This document shows, piece after piece, positions 10,770 to 24,345 of a stretch of 64,000 nucleotides of DNA. The notes beneath the pieces are model-generated. The model did not search any database. It was given only the letters and a program-made list of their open reading frames with translations, and was not told the origin of the DNA. How positions within the stretch are numbered: position 1 is the stretch's first letter; each line of letters starts with the position of its first letter. The stretch is from positions 8,831,501 to 8,895,500 of the forward strand of contig NC_080568.1 in the NCBI RefSeq assembly GCF_030253575.1. Reading direction: 5' to 3'. Source of the stretch: Rhododendron vialii (taxonomy: Eukaryota; Streptophyta; Magnoliopsida; Ericales; Ericaceae). The translations under genes were made by a program, and so were the position numbers.

Positions 10770-12171
10770 TCAATCTTGATCATCTCTTGATACGATGTTC
10801 ATTTCTGCTTGGGGTGATGCACATCGAAGTCTTGTCAATTCTTTCACAATTCGCAATTCATCAGCATCAACATGTGATGAGTTCAGCTCGATAAGCATTG
10901 CCTAGCCTCCAGCATAGGTGACTTGGCTAACAGAAGCTTGATAAACTCCAATTCAGGCTTTGTGCCAGACACATTTTCCATATCCACTTCGCGAAGTTGA
11001 TTCAGAGAGACATCGAACAGCCATGCACTTCTGAAAAATCTAGATCTATAGGAATAGCAGAAGTCGCACCAGGAAATGCCTGAAGTTCAGAAAAAAGATT
11101 AACAAATTGTCTTAGCATGCATATTCGGCATTTACATAATAAAAACACAGAAAATAATTAAATCTGTGACCACTTACTTCAATAGTAATTTTTTCCAAGT
11201 TCGGAGAGCTTCTGATTAAGCAAATAAGAACAGAGACCTCATCTCGCTCCCCAAAGCAAATTTCATTCAACGTGATATGTTTGAGGTTGTTCAAAGTTGT
11301 TGGAAGCCTTGTTGGTACACTAGATGCAGCTATGCCCTAGAAGCAAAAGACAAAAAACCAAAAGAACCAAAGATCATTTTTTTTTTTTTGACAAGAAAGA
11401 ACCAAAGAACATTGATAAATAAGCATAACAGAGTTAGGTGTTTCTTCTTTGCCACAGAATAGCTCCTTTCTATATTCGTTCAAATATATTTCGACGTTTG
11501 CAAGACGAGAAGTATTTGTGAAGCAAATAGATCTGAAATGGCCCTCACAGAGTACTTTTCTAAGATTTGGACCAGCAACTTCAAGGGAATGTAAACTGTT
11601 GGAGCTCTGAAGTCTTAGGTCTTCAAGTAGTGGGCAATTGGAGATCAGACTTGAAAGTATGTCATCAGCAATGGCAACGTCACAAAGATCAAGGGAAATG
11701 AGCCTGGCAAATCCTTCAAATCCAGGAGGGGGTTTAAGGATACAAGAATGGAGTTTCAAATGCCTCAGTTGCAAACATGAATATAGCGATGATGGCAACT
11801 TATATACCCCCTGCCAAATGTGAAGGGCGAAGTCCTGGATATCATTGTTTGAAACAAATCGTATCAACTGATCGATCTGAGAACAGCTTTCCAGTTCAGA
11901 TAAAGAGTGTGAACTTGGTTAGTGGTCCACGGTGAAGTAACATAACCTGATAAATAACCATCAACAGTTCAGCATTCGTTGTACCGTACACATGTCTGTA
12001 GAACTTGTCATCAAATACCAGTTGAGGAAGTTTTGACCACACATATCTCCATTTCCTTGACAAAAGACTTGTCCTCACTGCATCTTGTATAGGCAAACAC
12101 ATTATGATATTTTCTCGTATATTGCCTGGAACAAGACTAATTATGTCTGAATTTGAGTCGCATGTATTCAT
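10770..12171 (-). pseudogene. F-box/LRR/FBD gene B, multiply frameshifted
   Basis: The layout matches gene A: exon 1 from 12,171, exon 2 about 11,336-11,179 (donor GTAAGT) and exon 3 from 11,079. The F-box is well preserved (NIRENIIMCLPIQDAVRTSL then SRKWRYVW). Near 11,905 there is a net 2-bp loss relative to gene A, which throws the frame. The end of exon 1 and the start of intron 1 are deleted, so the first donor is gone. A small insert of about 22 bases with an A run sits between two copies of TCTTTGGTTCTTT at about 11,370-11,400. Exon 3 has at least two more frameshifts. It is closest to gene A and clearly dead. Confidence 0.85.
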
Positions 12172-15100
12172 TTTTGTCCGGTAATCCTTGAACTACTACT
12201 CCGCACCAGCAAAAGATAACGTATCAGAGAATTAAGCTACCCGGAGCGTTGCCTCCGTACATGCCCTGGCACAGAATAAAACAATAAGTAGTAGCCGCAT
12301 ATCATATGATTCAAGTGTCTCCTGCTGTAACATCCTATTACAGGAGAAAGAACTAACAGATCGATAACATCAAAATAAACTATTTCAATAACCCTAATAA
12401 ACCTCCTACATATAATTCTGATCAATATCCCACCGGAAATTTCAGTTCAAAATATAGCTCTCCTTGCACTTTGGAGTTGCATCGAATTATGTATGCAACA
12501 CAAGCACACACCTTAGACAGTAATAAACTATTCGGTTGTCATAGATTGTTACCATTTGCTACGACCCAAACATTTTCAACAAAAAAGATTGAGGGTGAAC
12601 AAATTGGACTCCCATTCTAGGTTCAGAAGCTTGTGGTGTAAATATTTATTCTTGACGGTGTTAGCTAATTAACAAATCCTAATAAATTAGGATCTAGAAC
12701 TATCATGATTATCAAAATATAAACATTAAACAAAAGTTAAATAATTAAGAATGGCATACCAGGATCCAGTAATGCGAAACTTGAGCGATTCAGTAATTAA
12801 TTGAAGCAACCATAAGTTTACAAGAGCATTAAGCTCTAGGTGGAAGACGGGTTTCTCTCATTTGCCTTTCTTTATAGTTGCTGAACCCTAGACGCTTTTA
12901 TAGGCGGAGAGATACCAATTTTCTTAGTGAACATTGATACTTATTTTTATCAAAGTAAAGTCTATTTAGAAAATAACTTTTCTATTTGACAAATGGAATT
13001 AAATTTTAGGCATAAAGATATATATGGAAAATCATATTATAGCCATAATTAATTCATATGTGCCATATATAAAACATGTGGACCATAAAGACTAAATATA
13101 CATGTGGTTCACAGGGGAAGAAAGGCAAAATCTCGATTTGGCTTTGACATTGAGCCTATACGTAGATGGGAAAATACAAACAAAAAGGAAAGAAATTATT
13201 CTGATCATAAGGAAATTCTAGTGACTATTCCCGGAGGATTGACTCAGTTTGAGGATAAAAGGGTGAAGAATAAGAGGCTATATATGGAAATGTGAAAGAC
13301 CATAATCTCTAAAGCTCCATTTACTTGTCAAGAAATTGGAGCAGGAAATTAAATTGTTCTTGAAAGGAGAAAGAAAAATATTTTCCTACATGTGTTCATT
13401 TCATAAAAGAAATTTGTGGGAAAGCAGAAAATCAACAGTTTAATTGTATAAAAAACTAGAACAAAAACAAGATATATAAATTCTCGCAACAAAACGAAGC
13501 TGAACTTGGTACTCAAAATTTCGCGAACAAATTCTCGTAACACACGGACAGAGTCTGGTAACCAAAAATTTGTAGAGGATCAGATGGGTAACCATGAAGA
13601 GAGATCATGAAAAAAGTTTAGGGTTAAAACACAAAGGGGTCTGTACCTTTGCTTTTATTTTTTGTTTAACTCTTAAAGATTTGAGAATTCAGGAATTGGA
13701 GTTTGAATGACTTTAACACATTTGCTTACAGTATAGATAGTCCCTCCGAAAAAAGTTTCACGATTTAGTTAACCTCTGCACCATTAAGTGAATGGATAAA
13801 AAAAAATTAAAAAAAAAAATCAAAGCACTCCTAACGTACAGTGCCATAGCCAGGAATTGATGTAAACGAGGGCACCAATCACATGCATTACATTATTTTG
13901 TGGAGCAATTTTTTCTCTCTTTTTCAAAAAAATTTCAAATGCAATTTGATAATTTTAATTTGAAGTATTTTCTCCATGATTATTTAGATTGTTTAACTAT
14001 CCCACGTACTTTAGTTACAACATGTATGTTTCACACAAATCTAGAACAATTTTCATAATTAATCACAATCAAATTAATTGAATTTTCATTACTTCAAGAT
14101 AGTTTTAAATTTTAGTTCATAATTAGGATTCGAGATTTATCTTTAAATTGGAGAAGAGAAATTCATAGAAAATAAATGAATAGAAAGGGGTTGGCTCGAC
14201 ATGTATTTAATGGTGAGGCAACCATTATGAAAATCCGATCCAAAAATAAGTAATTCTGATGGTTAATCAAACTAAAAATAAGACAAAAACAAATGAATAT
14301 TCCAGTGGGGTCATGGTGCTTACTCGACGAGATATTATTCAGTGCCCTTGGGACACCACGTGATAGTGCCCCAAGCATCTCTTCACCACACATTATTGTG
14401 GGATCTTCACACTTAGTTTCGGACCCCACAAAAATGTGTGGCGATGACATATGCAAAGGGACATAGAGACAACGGCGGACAGCTGACCTCACTGGCTATC
14501 AAATTTTCATAAAGATAGGTATAATTTTTACCCCATTTTTACTAATTTGATCCCGCTTTAAAATTTTATTTTTGCCCCAGCCCATATAAGGATTTTGTAC
14601 TTAGGGAAAAAAGGAGTCAAAATAGAATCTCCACCCACAAAATTCTCAAATGTAGTGCTAGTTTGTTTGTTTCTCAAAATAAATCAAAGGTTTTGTTTGT
14701 GACCAATGAATGCATTATAGTTTGGTTGTGTATATAGAGAAAGATATTTTTGAAACCATTACAAACGAGGCTATCATTCATCATTTCTAAAGTATAAAAA
14801 GTCATCGAGGTCAATTGTAAATTGAAGCTACATTTTTTTATTAATATATATCTACTTTTTCATCTCGTAGCAACCCAAAATATTCGGGGGAAAAAAAAAA
14901 AAAACCACACCTCTCAAATCTCAATCAACAACTTCCAAATTAGAATGCAACATTTGCCAGGAACATACAATGGATTACAGACGCATAATCATTATCTTTT
15001 AAAGGGGTTATTTTATTCTACCTCTTAAAAAGATAAATCTAAATACTTAATAACATGGTGATATATTTATACAAAACTTTTAACCCGAGCACATGCAATG

Positions 15101-15447
15101 GAACCGTTCTACGAAATAATTTTGATTAACTTATTAATTCTAATTGTTTCTTTCAATTAGCAATCAAATGAGTGAACTATACAGTACACATAGTTCAAAT
15201 TTTCAACTCCCACTTATCGAAAATTTTAGCTCTGCCACTTGACAGTGCCCTAAGGGCATTGCATATTATCTGCGCCACTTCTGACACAATATCTACGTAT
15301 AAATTTCTTTCACGAACACAACTCTTAACAAATCTAAAGAGGTGCCCAAGCCAACGGGCAATTATTGCACAGATCGTGCATAGATCGTAATGTGGGGCAT
15401 ACTACAGATCCCTACAAAACAATCTCAGTTGTTCGTTAAATTTAATA
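12172..15447. other. Upstream region of gene B and intergenic DNA
   Basis: I see no gene. Bases 12,172-12,270 are the A/B-type leader. Near 12,758 the minus strand reads GGATCCTG followed by GTATGCCATTC, a possible donor of a leader exon covering about 12,760-12,890, before the motif AACCCTAG. Bases about 14,015-14,240 duplicate 5,228-5,470. The rest is AT-rich without features I can support. Confidence 0.45.
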
Positions 15448-15685
15448 CTCCCTCTATCCTACTTTGTTCTGTCTGTTTCCTTTTTTGGACGTCTTAAACA
15501 ATTGTTTATATCTCTTCATTTATAATATTTTATATATTCAATATGAATCTTGTTTGATAGATCTCAATTAATTCTTTCAAACAAAGTTTTTGAAATCATA
15601 AAAAATATTATAAATTGTGAGATATAAACAATTTTTTGTGAGGTGCCAAAAACGAAACAGACACAACAAAGTGGGACGGACAGAG
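15448..15685. mobile_element. Stowaway-type MITE
   Basis: The left end CTCCCTCTATCCTACTTTGT and the complement of the right end CTCTGTCCGTCCCACTTTGT pair over about 32 bases, with TA duplications at 15,446-15,447 and 15,686-15,687. The element is 238 bp and non-coding. Its termini have drifted more than those of the copy at 1,315. Confidence 0.82.
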
Positions 15686-15696
15686 TATATTTTTTC

Positions 15697-15850
15697 CAGT
15701 GCCCTTGCGAAAAATTAACTCAATCCAATAACTATAAGTGCTCTATCCATTCTTCCAACTTTTTAGAATGAAAGTGTGAGTGAAAAGTTTGAAGATTTGA
15801 TCGAGCACTACAGTTATCGGATTTAGTTGATTTTTTGCTAAGGAACTCGA
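15697..15850. mobile_element. Foldback MITE, copy 1
   Basis: The arms are inverted copies: AACTCAATCCAATAACTATA on the left pairs with TCGAGCACTACAGTTATCGG and following bases on the right, around a short AT-rich loop. A related palindrome lies at 37,385-37,570. The exact ends and target duplication are unclear, so the superfamily is not assigned. Confidence 0.5.
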
Positions 15851-17095
15851 AAAAAAAAAAATTTAATGAACAGATGGAACGTTTTTTTGGGACCCGTAAA
15901 AAAAAAGCCAATGTGGACGAACTTTTCGCTATAAAAACACCAAGTCCGAAGAAAGCACAAGTTTTATATACTAAGGTGTTTTTTCTTCGTCAATAGACTC
16001 TAGTTCAGTTGTCATCTCTTTGTGGAAGGCAAAGTTCGAGCCTTGGCGTTTGGGGTACTATCCCTACATGAAGTTGGCATGTTAGGATTGGCTATTTTTG
16101 AGTCTCTGACACAAAACACGAATATGACATGACACGATAACACAAAAAGAGTCAAATTTAGAATTAAGAGCAGTTTGAGAAACAAGTTCCATAAGTTACC
16201 GCTTTCGACCAAAAGAAGACAATTGAGTAATTTATACTCATCGCATTAGATAAATTGCTCGTGGCATTAGGGGCTTCCTTAAAAAAATGGACTGGCTAAA
16301 TGTAAACCCAAAAGGTGAGTGATAAAGGTAACCAAAAATATAATTGTGAGTCCCAAGACATAAGATTAGGGATGAGGAGGCGTTAGGTATGCTCTAAACA
16401 AAGCATTGTTCGTGGACTGAGTACTAAAACATCCAATGAAACTGCACCCTTCCTTTTCCTTTCCCTTTTTCAACACCAAATCCAGCAGTATTTATCAACC
16501 ATACATCATGGGTATAATAATTTATAAGAAATCCAAGAAACAGCATTTTGTTTGTTTTAACATCACATGCGAGCACAACAATCAAACACGCACGTAGCTT
16601 GTACTGAAGTGGCAGTTTATTAGGTTCGATAACAAGCCTCATTGAGCGGTTTGACATTAAGACAAACAATATAAGAAAACAAGTCTATCTTGAAATAAAA
16701 TCTCAGACCCATATGGAACAATAAAACTCGTTCCAGTTTTTAACAAAGAAAAGAAAAGAAAAAAATAGCACACTTTTGAACAATCTCTGACGAATTGTTC
16801 TAACCAACCAAGCCATACTAACTCTAGCTAAGAATCACAAAGTTGCACCCAATCAATCATTGCTCTCTTTGTGTCAAGTGGATTGAAATAAAGCAAGTTG
16901 ATGCTAAAATGATGATAGATAACTGCACCCTCAAAATCAAACGGCCTTTAGGACCAGCACAGTTCGAATACATAATCACATTGCTTTCCGAATTCAAATT
17001 TCATTCATGCATTCTAACAAACAATTGGCGAGCATTGTCCATTAGATCAAAATTTTAAACTACATTGATGAGATATTAACAAACAGTTGTGAGTT
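15851..17095. other. Intergenic stretch, no gene seen
   Basis: Bases 16,010-16,200 are another copy of the F-box flank seen at 50-240 and 35,890-36,020. The remainder is AT-rich, with no gene, RNA or transposon end that I can support. Confidence 0.45.
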
Positions 17096-17099
17096 TTGG

Positions 17100-17391
17100 G
17101 TTTTGTGTCTCCCATTGTGGTTGGGTGGGAGTTTTTTTTTTTTTTTTTTGTGTGGGAAACTGGTAGTATCTTGCTCTGTACGTCTTAGATGGCATCTTGC
17201 CAATCTTGGGTTGTTATTTAACTTATTTCCTTTTTGGGACATGGCGCCATATGATCGTTGCTGTGCGGGGTTGCAATCTTTTTTGATTTTCTCTTCGCCC
17301 GTTGTGATGTCTCATGCTTAAGATCCTTTTAATCTTTGTAATTTGTTTCCAAAGATCAATAAAATCATTTTTGTTAGTTTGAAAAAAAAAA
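17100..17391 (+). mobile_element. Probable retroposed 3' end with poly(A)
   Basis: The plus strand shows a tail containing AATAAA-like sequence (AATAAAATC at 17,359) followed by an A run at 17,381-17,391, after a stretch less AT-rich than its surroundings and a T run at 17,134. It resembles the untranslated end of a LINE or a processed copy. No protein motif is visible, so the assignment is tentative. Confidence 0.35.
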
Positions 17392-18949
17392 ATAGACGCG
17401 TCTCTCGCACATTTCGTTGAACATATAAAATGCAAGTAGAAAAGGGATGCATATAGATGTTCACAAAGACACATGTAATCACGGATTTTATGATTTTGCA
17501 GGTACATCCTCAACAACAGTTTCAATCTACAAATCGATGGAACTTTTGTGAAGGCTGTGTTTGGAAACCGGTGCAGCGCTTGCAATATTAGTTACAGACG
17601 ATTAAACCAAAATTAAACATAGACACAGTGTGAAAGAATAGAAAGGAATTGGACAAACCAAATCCAAAAATCCAACAAACTTGATTACTTACTGCATTTC
17701 CGTAGTCAGGTTGGTGGATTGCAGAGGCTTTTGAAAACACTTTGTTACTCCGTTCGACTGCCGAGAAAAAGATTCATTCAAAGGAAAAGAAAAATTAAAA
17801 TCCTCAGATGAATAACCCTCTGTGAGTGAGAGAGAGAGAGAGAGAGTGCGCGCGCGCGTCGAAGGAGAGGGGATTTTTATACAACGGTGTTTTGGGAGCC
17901 AAATATTACTCCTAAGTTCTTTCAAAACAATCCTGTCCGCACTTTTACTCAATCTCAATCTCAATCTCAGCCGTTAAAAGTCTATGGACGTAAATCAACA
18001 TAAACCTAGGGTTTTATGGGGAAAAAGAAAGAGAGAGAATGGAAAGTTTAAAAGGATTTCCATCCATTGTAAACTCTCCATTCATTCTTCTCCCATTTTT
18101 CTTAATAATCATTTCACTTTCTTTTCTTCGGCTTTCCACAAGTTCCAAACACAGCATTAGTTTACGTCAAAAAGAGTCTTTCCTTAATTATTACATAGAC
18201 ATGAGTAGTTCTCTCCGTCTCTCTACCAAGTATAAAAATCCCAGCTCATTGCAGTCCTCCCATTTGAGCCTATGATTTTGTGTTTTCAATTACGCAATCT
18301 ATATTATATTTGCCATTAGTGTCTTCTTTTTCCTTAATTTTTTGGCTCGCTGCAAGTATTGTCTTTGTTTTGTAGCTTTAAACATAAATACAGTATATGA
18401 TTCTTTCGTAAAAGAAAATTGCTACATATTTATTTAGAAACAGATGAAAAGCTTCTACTCTAGTCAAAAGCAAGTATAACACTGCTACTACTGCAAGCTA
18501 ATTACACAAACAACTGGCCCCGTTCTGCTAGGGAAATAAGTACTTATTTTTTGAATTGAATGTGATGTATTGTGAAAGAATGACGTCTCTCGTAAAGTAG
18601 GAAATAAGTACTTTAAAAATAAGAACCTTAGCGGAACAAGGGCAATCGGCCAAATGGTCGGCACTCAGATTGGATTCAAGAAACCGATTACATACAAGCA
18701 TCCGTACAAGCACACAAGAAACCGGTTTCAAAGCAGTATCCATCAGATTTCTGACCTGCATAGCGGGCACATTTCCATTTCCCATGTTACTTAGCAAAAA
18801 GATGAGCTAGGGTTGTTGGCTACAGCCTACAGGGAAATGGAATGTTCTTGAATTTCCTCACTATAGTTGCTGATATACTTCTACAGCTCTCTTGAACGGA
18901 AGAGTCAAAACTGCAAAACTCTACTAAAGGTGATTACCAACTCTTTGCT
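17392..18949. other. Intergenic stretch with GA/GC microsatellite
   Basis: A (GA)n run at 17,825-17,847 is followed directly by (GC)n at 17,849-17,859. No coding evidence was found. It forms the 3' flank of F-box pseudogene C. Confidence 0.45.
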
Positions 18950-20470
18950 TTAGGTGGGATAAAATCTGATAAACTTGAGTATCCAAGTATAATCAGGACC
19001 CTGCGGCATGTACACAACTTCTACTTTCGGAGATGCTTTAGGACATCGTGTCAACTCGTCTAACATCGCAACTCCTACATCAGAAATATCTGGATTGTGA
19101 AATATTTCCATCTTCTCGAGTACGGTTGAATGTGCCAAAAGAATCTTTGCAAAGTGCATTTCAGATTCTGCACCTGAAAAGTCCCGGATCTTCACTTTTC
19201 GAAGCTGGTTCAATGAAATTTTGAAAAATCTTGTGCTTGCAAATACTCTACAACAGGATCTCGATTGGGAACATCATCATAAATCTGAAAGAAAGACGGA
19301 ACCATTGCATCACCAGAGTATTCCATAGATAACTTTAAGCTTTAGTAAGGGAAAAGGAATTCTGTAGTAACTCACACTGATTTCAACTCTCTCTAAATTT
19401 GGGAAGCTTCTAAGCAAGCAAAGAGCGCGTGAGACGTGATCAAGAATATCATAACAGACATCAAATAAAGCAAGAAATTTGAGACGGTTCAAGGTGCTTG
19501 GAATTCTCTCGGGAATGTGACCTGCAGCAAATGACTTGAAGCAAATACGGGAAAGAGAGTAAAAAGCATGGTCTACCAAGCAAAGCCGATTTTTAGTGAA
19601 GCTTTCCTACCTCCAAAAAGGAGCTATCCAAGTGCATGTCGTCAATATCAGCAGGTAAACACTGGAAAAACTTCACCCATTCAGTATCTGTTTCTTCCTT
19701 AGGCCGCTTAACATTTGCATCCAAGGAAAGCAAGGTAATTGAAATTACTGAAAGAAGTGGGGTATGTTTGAAAGAAATAGAGTTGAAAAAACACCACAAA
19801 AGGCGAATTCCTTGAGATTAGGGGCATTGAATTCGAGGCAGTTGAATTGATTGCAGTGCGCCAACGTCAAGCGTTCTAGCAAGGGGCAATGAGAGACGAA
19901 TCATCCGACCATTTCAGGAGTAATATTTACATTCCAGAGATTAAGATTGACAAGCCTGGTAAATCCCTTGAATGCAGGAGGTGGTTTGAATACACACCCA
20001 CAGAGAGTCAAATGTTTCAGTCGCAGGAAAGAAAATAGGTCACAACGCAACTCATGGCGCGGGCCCAAATCAAGACAAAGGGTGAACTCCTGGATATTTT
20101 TCTTCGACAGCATAGGAATCCAATTATTGATATCAAGACAACTTCCAAATGGGGGATTACAAAGCTTGAATTCAACTAATGGTCCTTGATGAAGCAATAG
20201 AACTTGGTAAATAATTACCTTGATTTTTTCAGTATCCCCCGAGCTTACAAAGAACTGGTTTTGAAATACCAGTTGCGGGAGTGTTACCCATTTGTACCTC
20301 CATCTTCTTGACAAGACACTTGTCCTCCCTGCATCCCGCAATGGCAAGTACTTGAGAATAGTTTCCATGATATTGCTTGGAAGATTACTGATTATATCTG
20401 GAGTAGATCTCCAATTCCTCATCATTGTGCAGCTTTTATGAAGTTTAAAGAAAATAACGATTAGCTCCAA
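18950..20470 (-). pseudogene. F-box/LRR/FBD gene C, three lesions
   Basis: Exon 1 (from 20,470) encodes an F-box (DIISNLPSNIMETILKYLPL then SVLSRRWRYKW) and LRR-like stretches. The start may be the Met about 15 codons in, since the first codons are atypical for the family. An in-frame TGA lies at 19,901-19,903, just before SHCPLLERL. A frameshift occurs at the A run 19,786-19,791, after which the frame resumes with SISFKHTPLLSVISITLLSL. Exon 2 is 19,534-19,376 with donor GTGAGT. Exon 3 starts near 19,285 and shifts frame again at the T4 run 19,219-19,222, then reads LNQLRKVKIRDFSGAESEMH to a stop at 18,950, the FBD-type end. Two lesions are in short homopolymers and could be sequence errors. 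The TGA cannot be explained that way. Confidence 0.82.
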
Positions 20471-23035
20471 ATGCCGGTTTCCATTGCAACTTTGTACATC
20501 GGTAAAAAAAGTAAAGATACCTGAAACAAGAATAGGGCATTGTTTTCTACATTAATATCCTGTAAAGACAGGAGGGGTAAAGTTCTAATTCATCACCTTT
20601 ACTTTATAAAGTTGGATTGATTCAGCCAATAAGACTAGACAAGCATGACCCATATGAACATTTTCCTAGGGTTACTTACTTGCTTACCTTTCACTCAATC
20701 AAACAATGGTCTAATCCTTCACCAATCAATCAGGAAAAAACAAATGACAAATCCAATTCTTCAACAAAATATATTCTTGCTTGTTAACTTTTAGACAATA
20801 TATGCTGGTCAAGTAACTTGGCACAATCAGCAGCACTGCTAGTAAATCATCCACGCACCCGACTTACGACTTAAGTTTCCAATTTCCAAGTAATCTTGAA
20901 ACTATCATTTGTGGAGAACATCAAGGGCAAAAGCTACTTTCCATAGTCAATAAGAAAACTGTCATACTCAAATGAATGAACTGAAAATTGCTTTGATCCT
21001 CAATAATAGTGAGAAGAAAAAAGTACTCACTCAAGTGAAGGGATTGAAATCGTTTTCATCAGTTCGTGTTCGCCCCAACTTTTTCTGATAGAAAGAAAGA
21101 TGGAAATGGGGAAGTTAAGCCACAATACTACTACAATTAGAGTATTTGCATCCCAAAGGGTGGCACTGTTTGAACCTCTTAGATTAATGAGTATGTATAC
21201 TCAAAATTTTCCACAACAAACTGACTTGATTTCTCCCGTTACCTTAATTGTTGTTAATATTCCTTGTAAGTTTTGCTTTCAAGTTATAAAACTTGGGCAA
21301 ACCGCAGATCAACACGAAACTAAATACATGTCAGGATAATGCACCAGTGAACTAATTAAAATGCAAGGGAAATGTGGAGGCCCAATATCATCCTTGCTCT
21401 GAACATTGTTCTTGTTCTGGCCAGTAACAAAAGAAAATCTCGAACCATGCAGCAAAGCTGAGACATACATACTAGGCATATGAAGAAATCTTAATCATAA
21501 AATGAGCAGTATCTTCTAATTTGCCGCATTCTCGTTGGGAATTATTGACCAGAATTCCATCCAAGCAAGCGCAAGCACACCACGTAAATAAATCCGCACA
21601 CAAAAATGATAAACACCAACTTTAAGTGGTTCGGGAGAGAGATGGTTGAATACATAAAACCAACACCCATACCCGAGCCCTCACTCACCTTGGTGTTCCC
21701 CAATATTTAATAATTTATTCTTCCACAACATCTCTATTTTTTCCCTCACATCTTCTCTGATCTCTGTCTAGGCTCTACAAATCCCTACTTATCGAAAACC
21801 CAATGAATCGTAGTCTCCATGCAATTCTAAATCCTCACATATATTAGACTTCTGGTGGGTTCCGTACTCCATAACCTTAATCTAGATTTATCCATCTAAA
21901 TACATGTATGGGTCAAGTGCTATCAACTCTTCTCAGGCCAATCTACACTGGTCTTTGTCCCTGCTTTAATCGGACTCCACTAGTTAACAGTGGGATTGGT
22001 GCCCGTATGCTGGTCCGGACGCAGTGAGTAGGTCAACCAAAAACATATAAACAAATGTATATAATAAAACCCAAACACACAACATTGAACCCCATCCATT
22101 CTTGCTTATCAACCTCATGTAAATTCGCCTGATACGAATTACCGAAGGTTAGCAGACAAATTTCCTGATTAAAAGGTAAAAACTGATTGAACATTGAAGA
22201 ATAGCAAGAAGAATAACGGGCAAGTATATATACAGAATGAGTGAGACTTTCCTGATTTTGTAATCTGTAAAATAAGGATGAAAATTTACAAGAGAACCGC
22301 CCTCTAGTCGCTGAAGTGATTAGGGTTCCCTATATAGATTTCAATCGGTCTCTCTCGCTCGCTCTCTCTCTCTCTAGACATTAGACGCGGCAAACATATG
22401 CTGGACGTGAAGTTGTAAGGAAAAATAAAATTTAAAAATAAGTGATGGATCTTAGACTTCAAAACAAAATATCATCAGGGAACATGACACCTTACTAAAT
22501 TTTTTTTGAAAGGTGAACTTGAGATAGGTTCAAATTCACATAATGAATTTAAGACCAATTTTTTAATGAAAAATCTCTCGACATCTCATTGCATTAGTAT
22601 ATGACTTCAACTTATCATTCAGAAGTTGAATACTTATCAAGGAAGGAATTTAGAGGGGAGGATGTTAGTCCTTGTGATCATTAGCTTCTGTCAGTTTAGT
22701 TGGTGGTTGAGATTTTTTTCTCAAGTGTTACGATCTTCAAACATTAACCCTTGCGACCATTAGCTTTAGTTGATGATCGGGAATTAAACGTATACATGGG
22801 TGAAGGAACCCACACTCCACGCACCTACATTCACATGGAACATCTACGGTGCACGGTAATGTACGATGTGCACCTGTAACATTTATCACTGAGAAGGGTA
22901 ACATTTTACCAAATAGACGTAATGGTGCATACTATATACATTCTTAACCATTTAGAGCCATAACATTTACCATTTAGAGGCATAACATTTGCCCAACATA
23001 AGCGTAACATATATAGTTATACAGGATTTGAATTG
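20471..23035. other. Upstream region of gene C
   Basis: I see no gene. A (CT)n microsatellite lies at about 22,348-22,376. Just beside it the minus strand has CTATATAG (22,331-22,338), followed downstream by GGGTTCCC-type leader sequence, a possible TATA element. Bases about 22,670-22,800 repeat the F-box flank seen near 1,010 and 36,650. The 5' target site of the LTR element follows. Confidence 0.45.
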
Positions 23036-24332
23036 TGTGGGCAGCGTGCCCTAAAAATGTAAGGCGAATCGAGGGAGCGTTAAGCAGGACGGCAAGCGCT
23101 CGTAAATACAGAGTCGGCACTCGGGTTTTGAAGGTCCGACATCCAAGGAACCGTATTTCGAAGCACCTGCCACGCTGTTTAATTTGAAAAAGTGGAAGCA
23201 CAAGTCCGTCAAAACCATATCTGGGTTCAGGAGCCAAGTTACAAGAGGGGAAAGGTTTTATGGCATCCCTCTCGCCCAATTCGGAGATCGGTTTTTACTT
23301 AGGCATTTGTGAAAACATTTGCGATTCTGTTTGATTAATCAAATTCTTTTGCCATTTAGGGGCGGGGAACAGTTTAATGGGAATTAAAGTTGTAACATGT
23401 TTGTAGGATGTGATAGATAGCATGAATAAAAAAAGTAGTAAATAGGGTAAAGGCCAGGTTCTGTTTAACAAAGTAAACCCGACGCACCGTATTGAATTGA
23501 CATGCACAAGAAAGAATCAACATGCACCGATCCAGTTCACGTGGATCACTGCATATGATTCACTCCTGCGCGGGCGAATCCCACACAAGCGCGCGTGAGT
23601 TTGCTTTGCTCATAGCCTCTGTTTTTATCCTCTTCTGTGCTCTTAAGGTTGAGGTTTTTGAGTGGTTGAATGATTGTGTGATGGAGGACAAAGAACAATC
23701 TATGTTCTTGAGATTAGGGTTTGTATGTATTTTGTAACCTTTGGAATTCTTGAACCCTTTGAAAACCTTGAACCCTTTGAAAGAGAAACAAAGGGGGATA
23801 TATATAGGAGGAGATGGAGATGAATCTAGTTGGTGCAAGGAGAGGAGCTCAGCCAGTTCACGAGGCTGGCTGAGGTTACTTGATGGTTAAGCTTACCAAC
23901 CAATAAAGGCGATGGGGACAGGCTCTATCCGGCACGCGCTGGAGTCAGTCTGGCGCGCGTGGGTGCGCCCTGGCGCGCGTGGGTCAACGGTCAAGCTTTG
24001 ACCATTGACCACACGTGGCAGTTTGACCTGCGTGCGCAGGTCCTAAACCCGCGCACGCGAGTCGAACCAACAGACTTGTTGGTCAAAGGCCAAGCTTTAA
24101 CTGTTGACCAACACCTGCCAATTTGACCTGCGCATGCCGGTTTTCAACCAATGCGTGCCAGTAAGGTTTTTGGCTTTTTGAAGTGGCTTAGGATTAGGTT
24201 AGGTTCAAGGGTTTTTCAAACACTCAAAGTTCAAGCACTTATCATTCCCAAGGTGTTCTTGATCCGTTTCATCATCAGGGAATCAAAAATCATAAGTAAA
24301 CTAATCTGGAAGCCCAGATTGGGGTGTCTACA
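23036..24332 (-). repeat. 3' LTR of copy 1 (with internal deletion)
   Basis: This LTR is 1,297 bp, against 1,987 bp for its partner. The two align from both ends but differ by a block of about 690 bp, present at about 31,696-32,385 and missing here at about 23,640. A TATA-like ATATATATA lies at 23,798-23,806 on either strand, the expected place for the LTR promoter. Confidence 0.85.
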
Positions 24333-24335
24333 GTA

Positions 24336-24345
24336 GCCCCTCTTT
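24336..24345 (-). promoter_or_regulatory. Polypurine tract of copy 1
   Basis: On the minus strand AAAGAGGGGC lies three bases before the 3' LTR start. This purine run would prime plus-strand DNA synthesis during reverse transcription. Its place confirms that the element reads on the minus strand. Confidence 0.7.

Noticed and set aside
14163..14492. 109-aa minus-strand frame
   Set aside because: No domain or family features. Part of it lies in duplicated intergenic sequence that is not open in the other copy.
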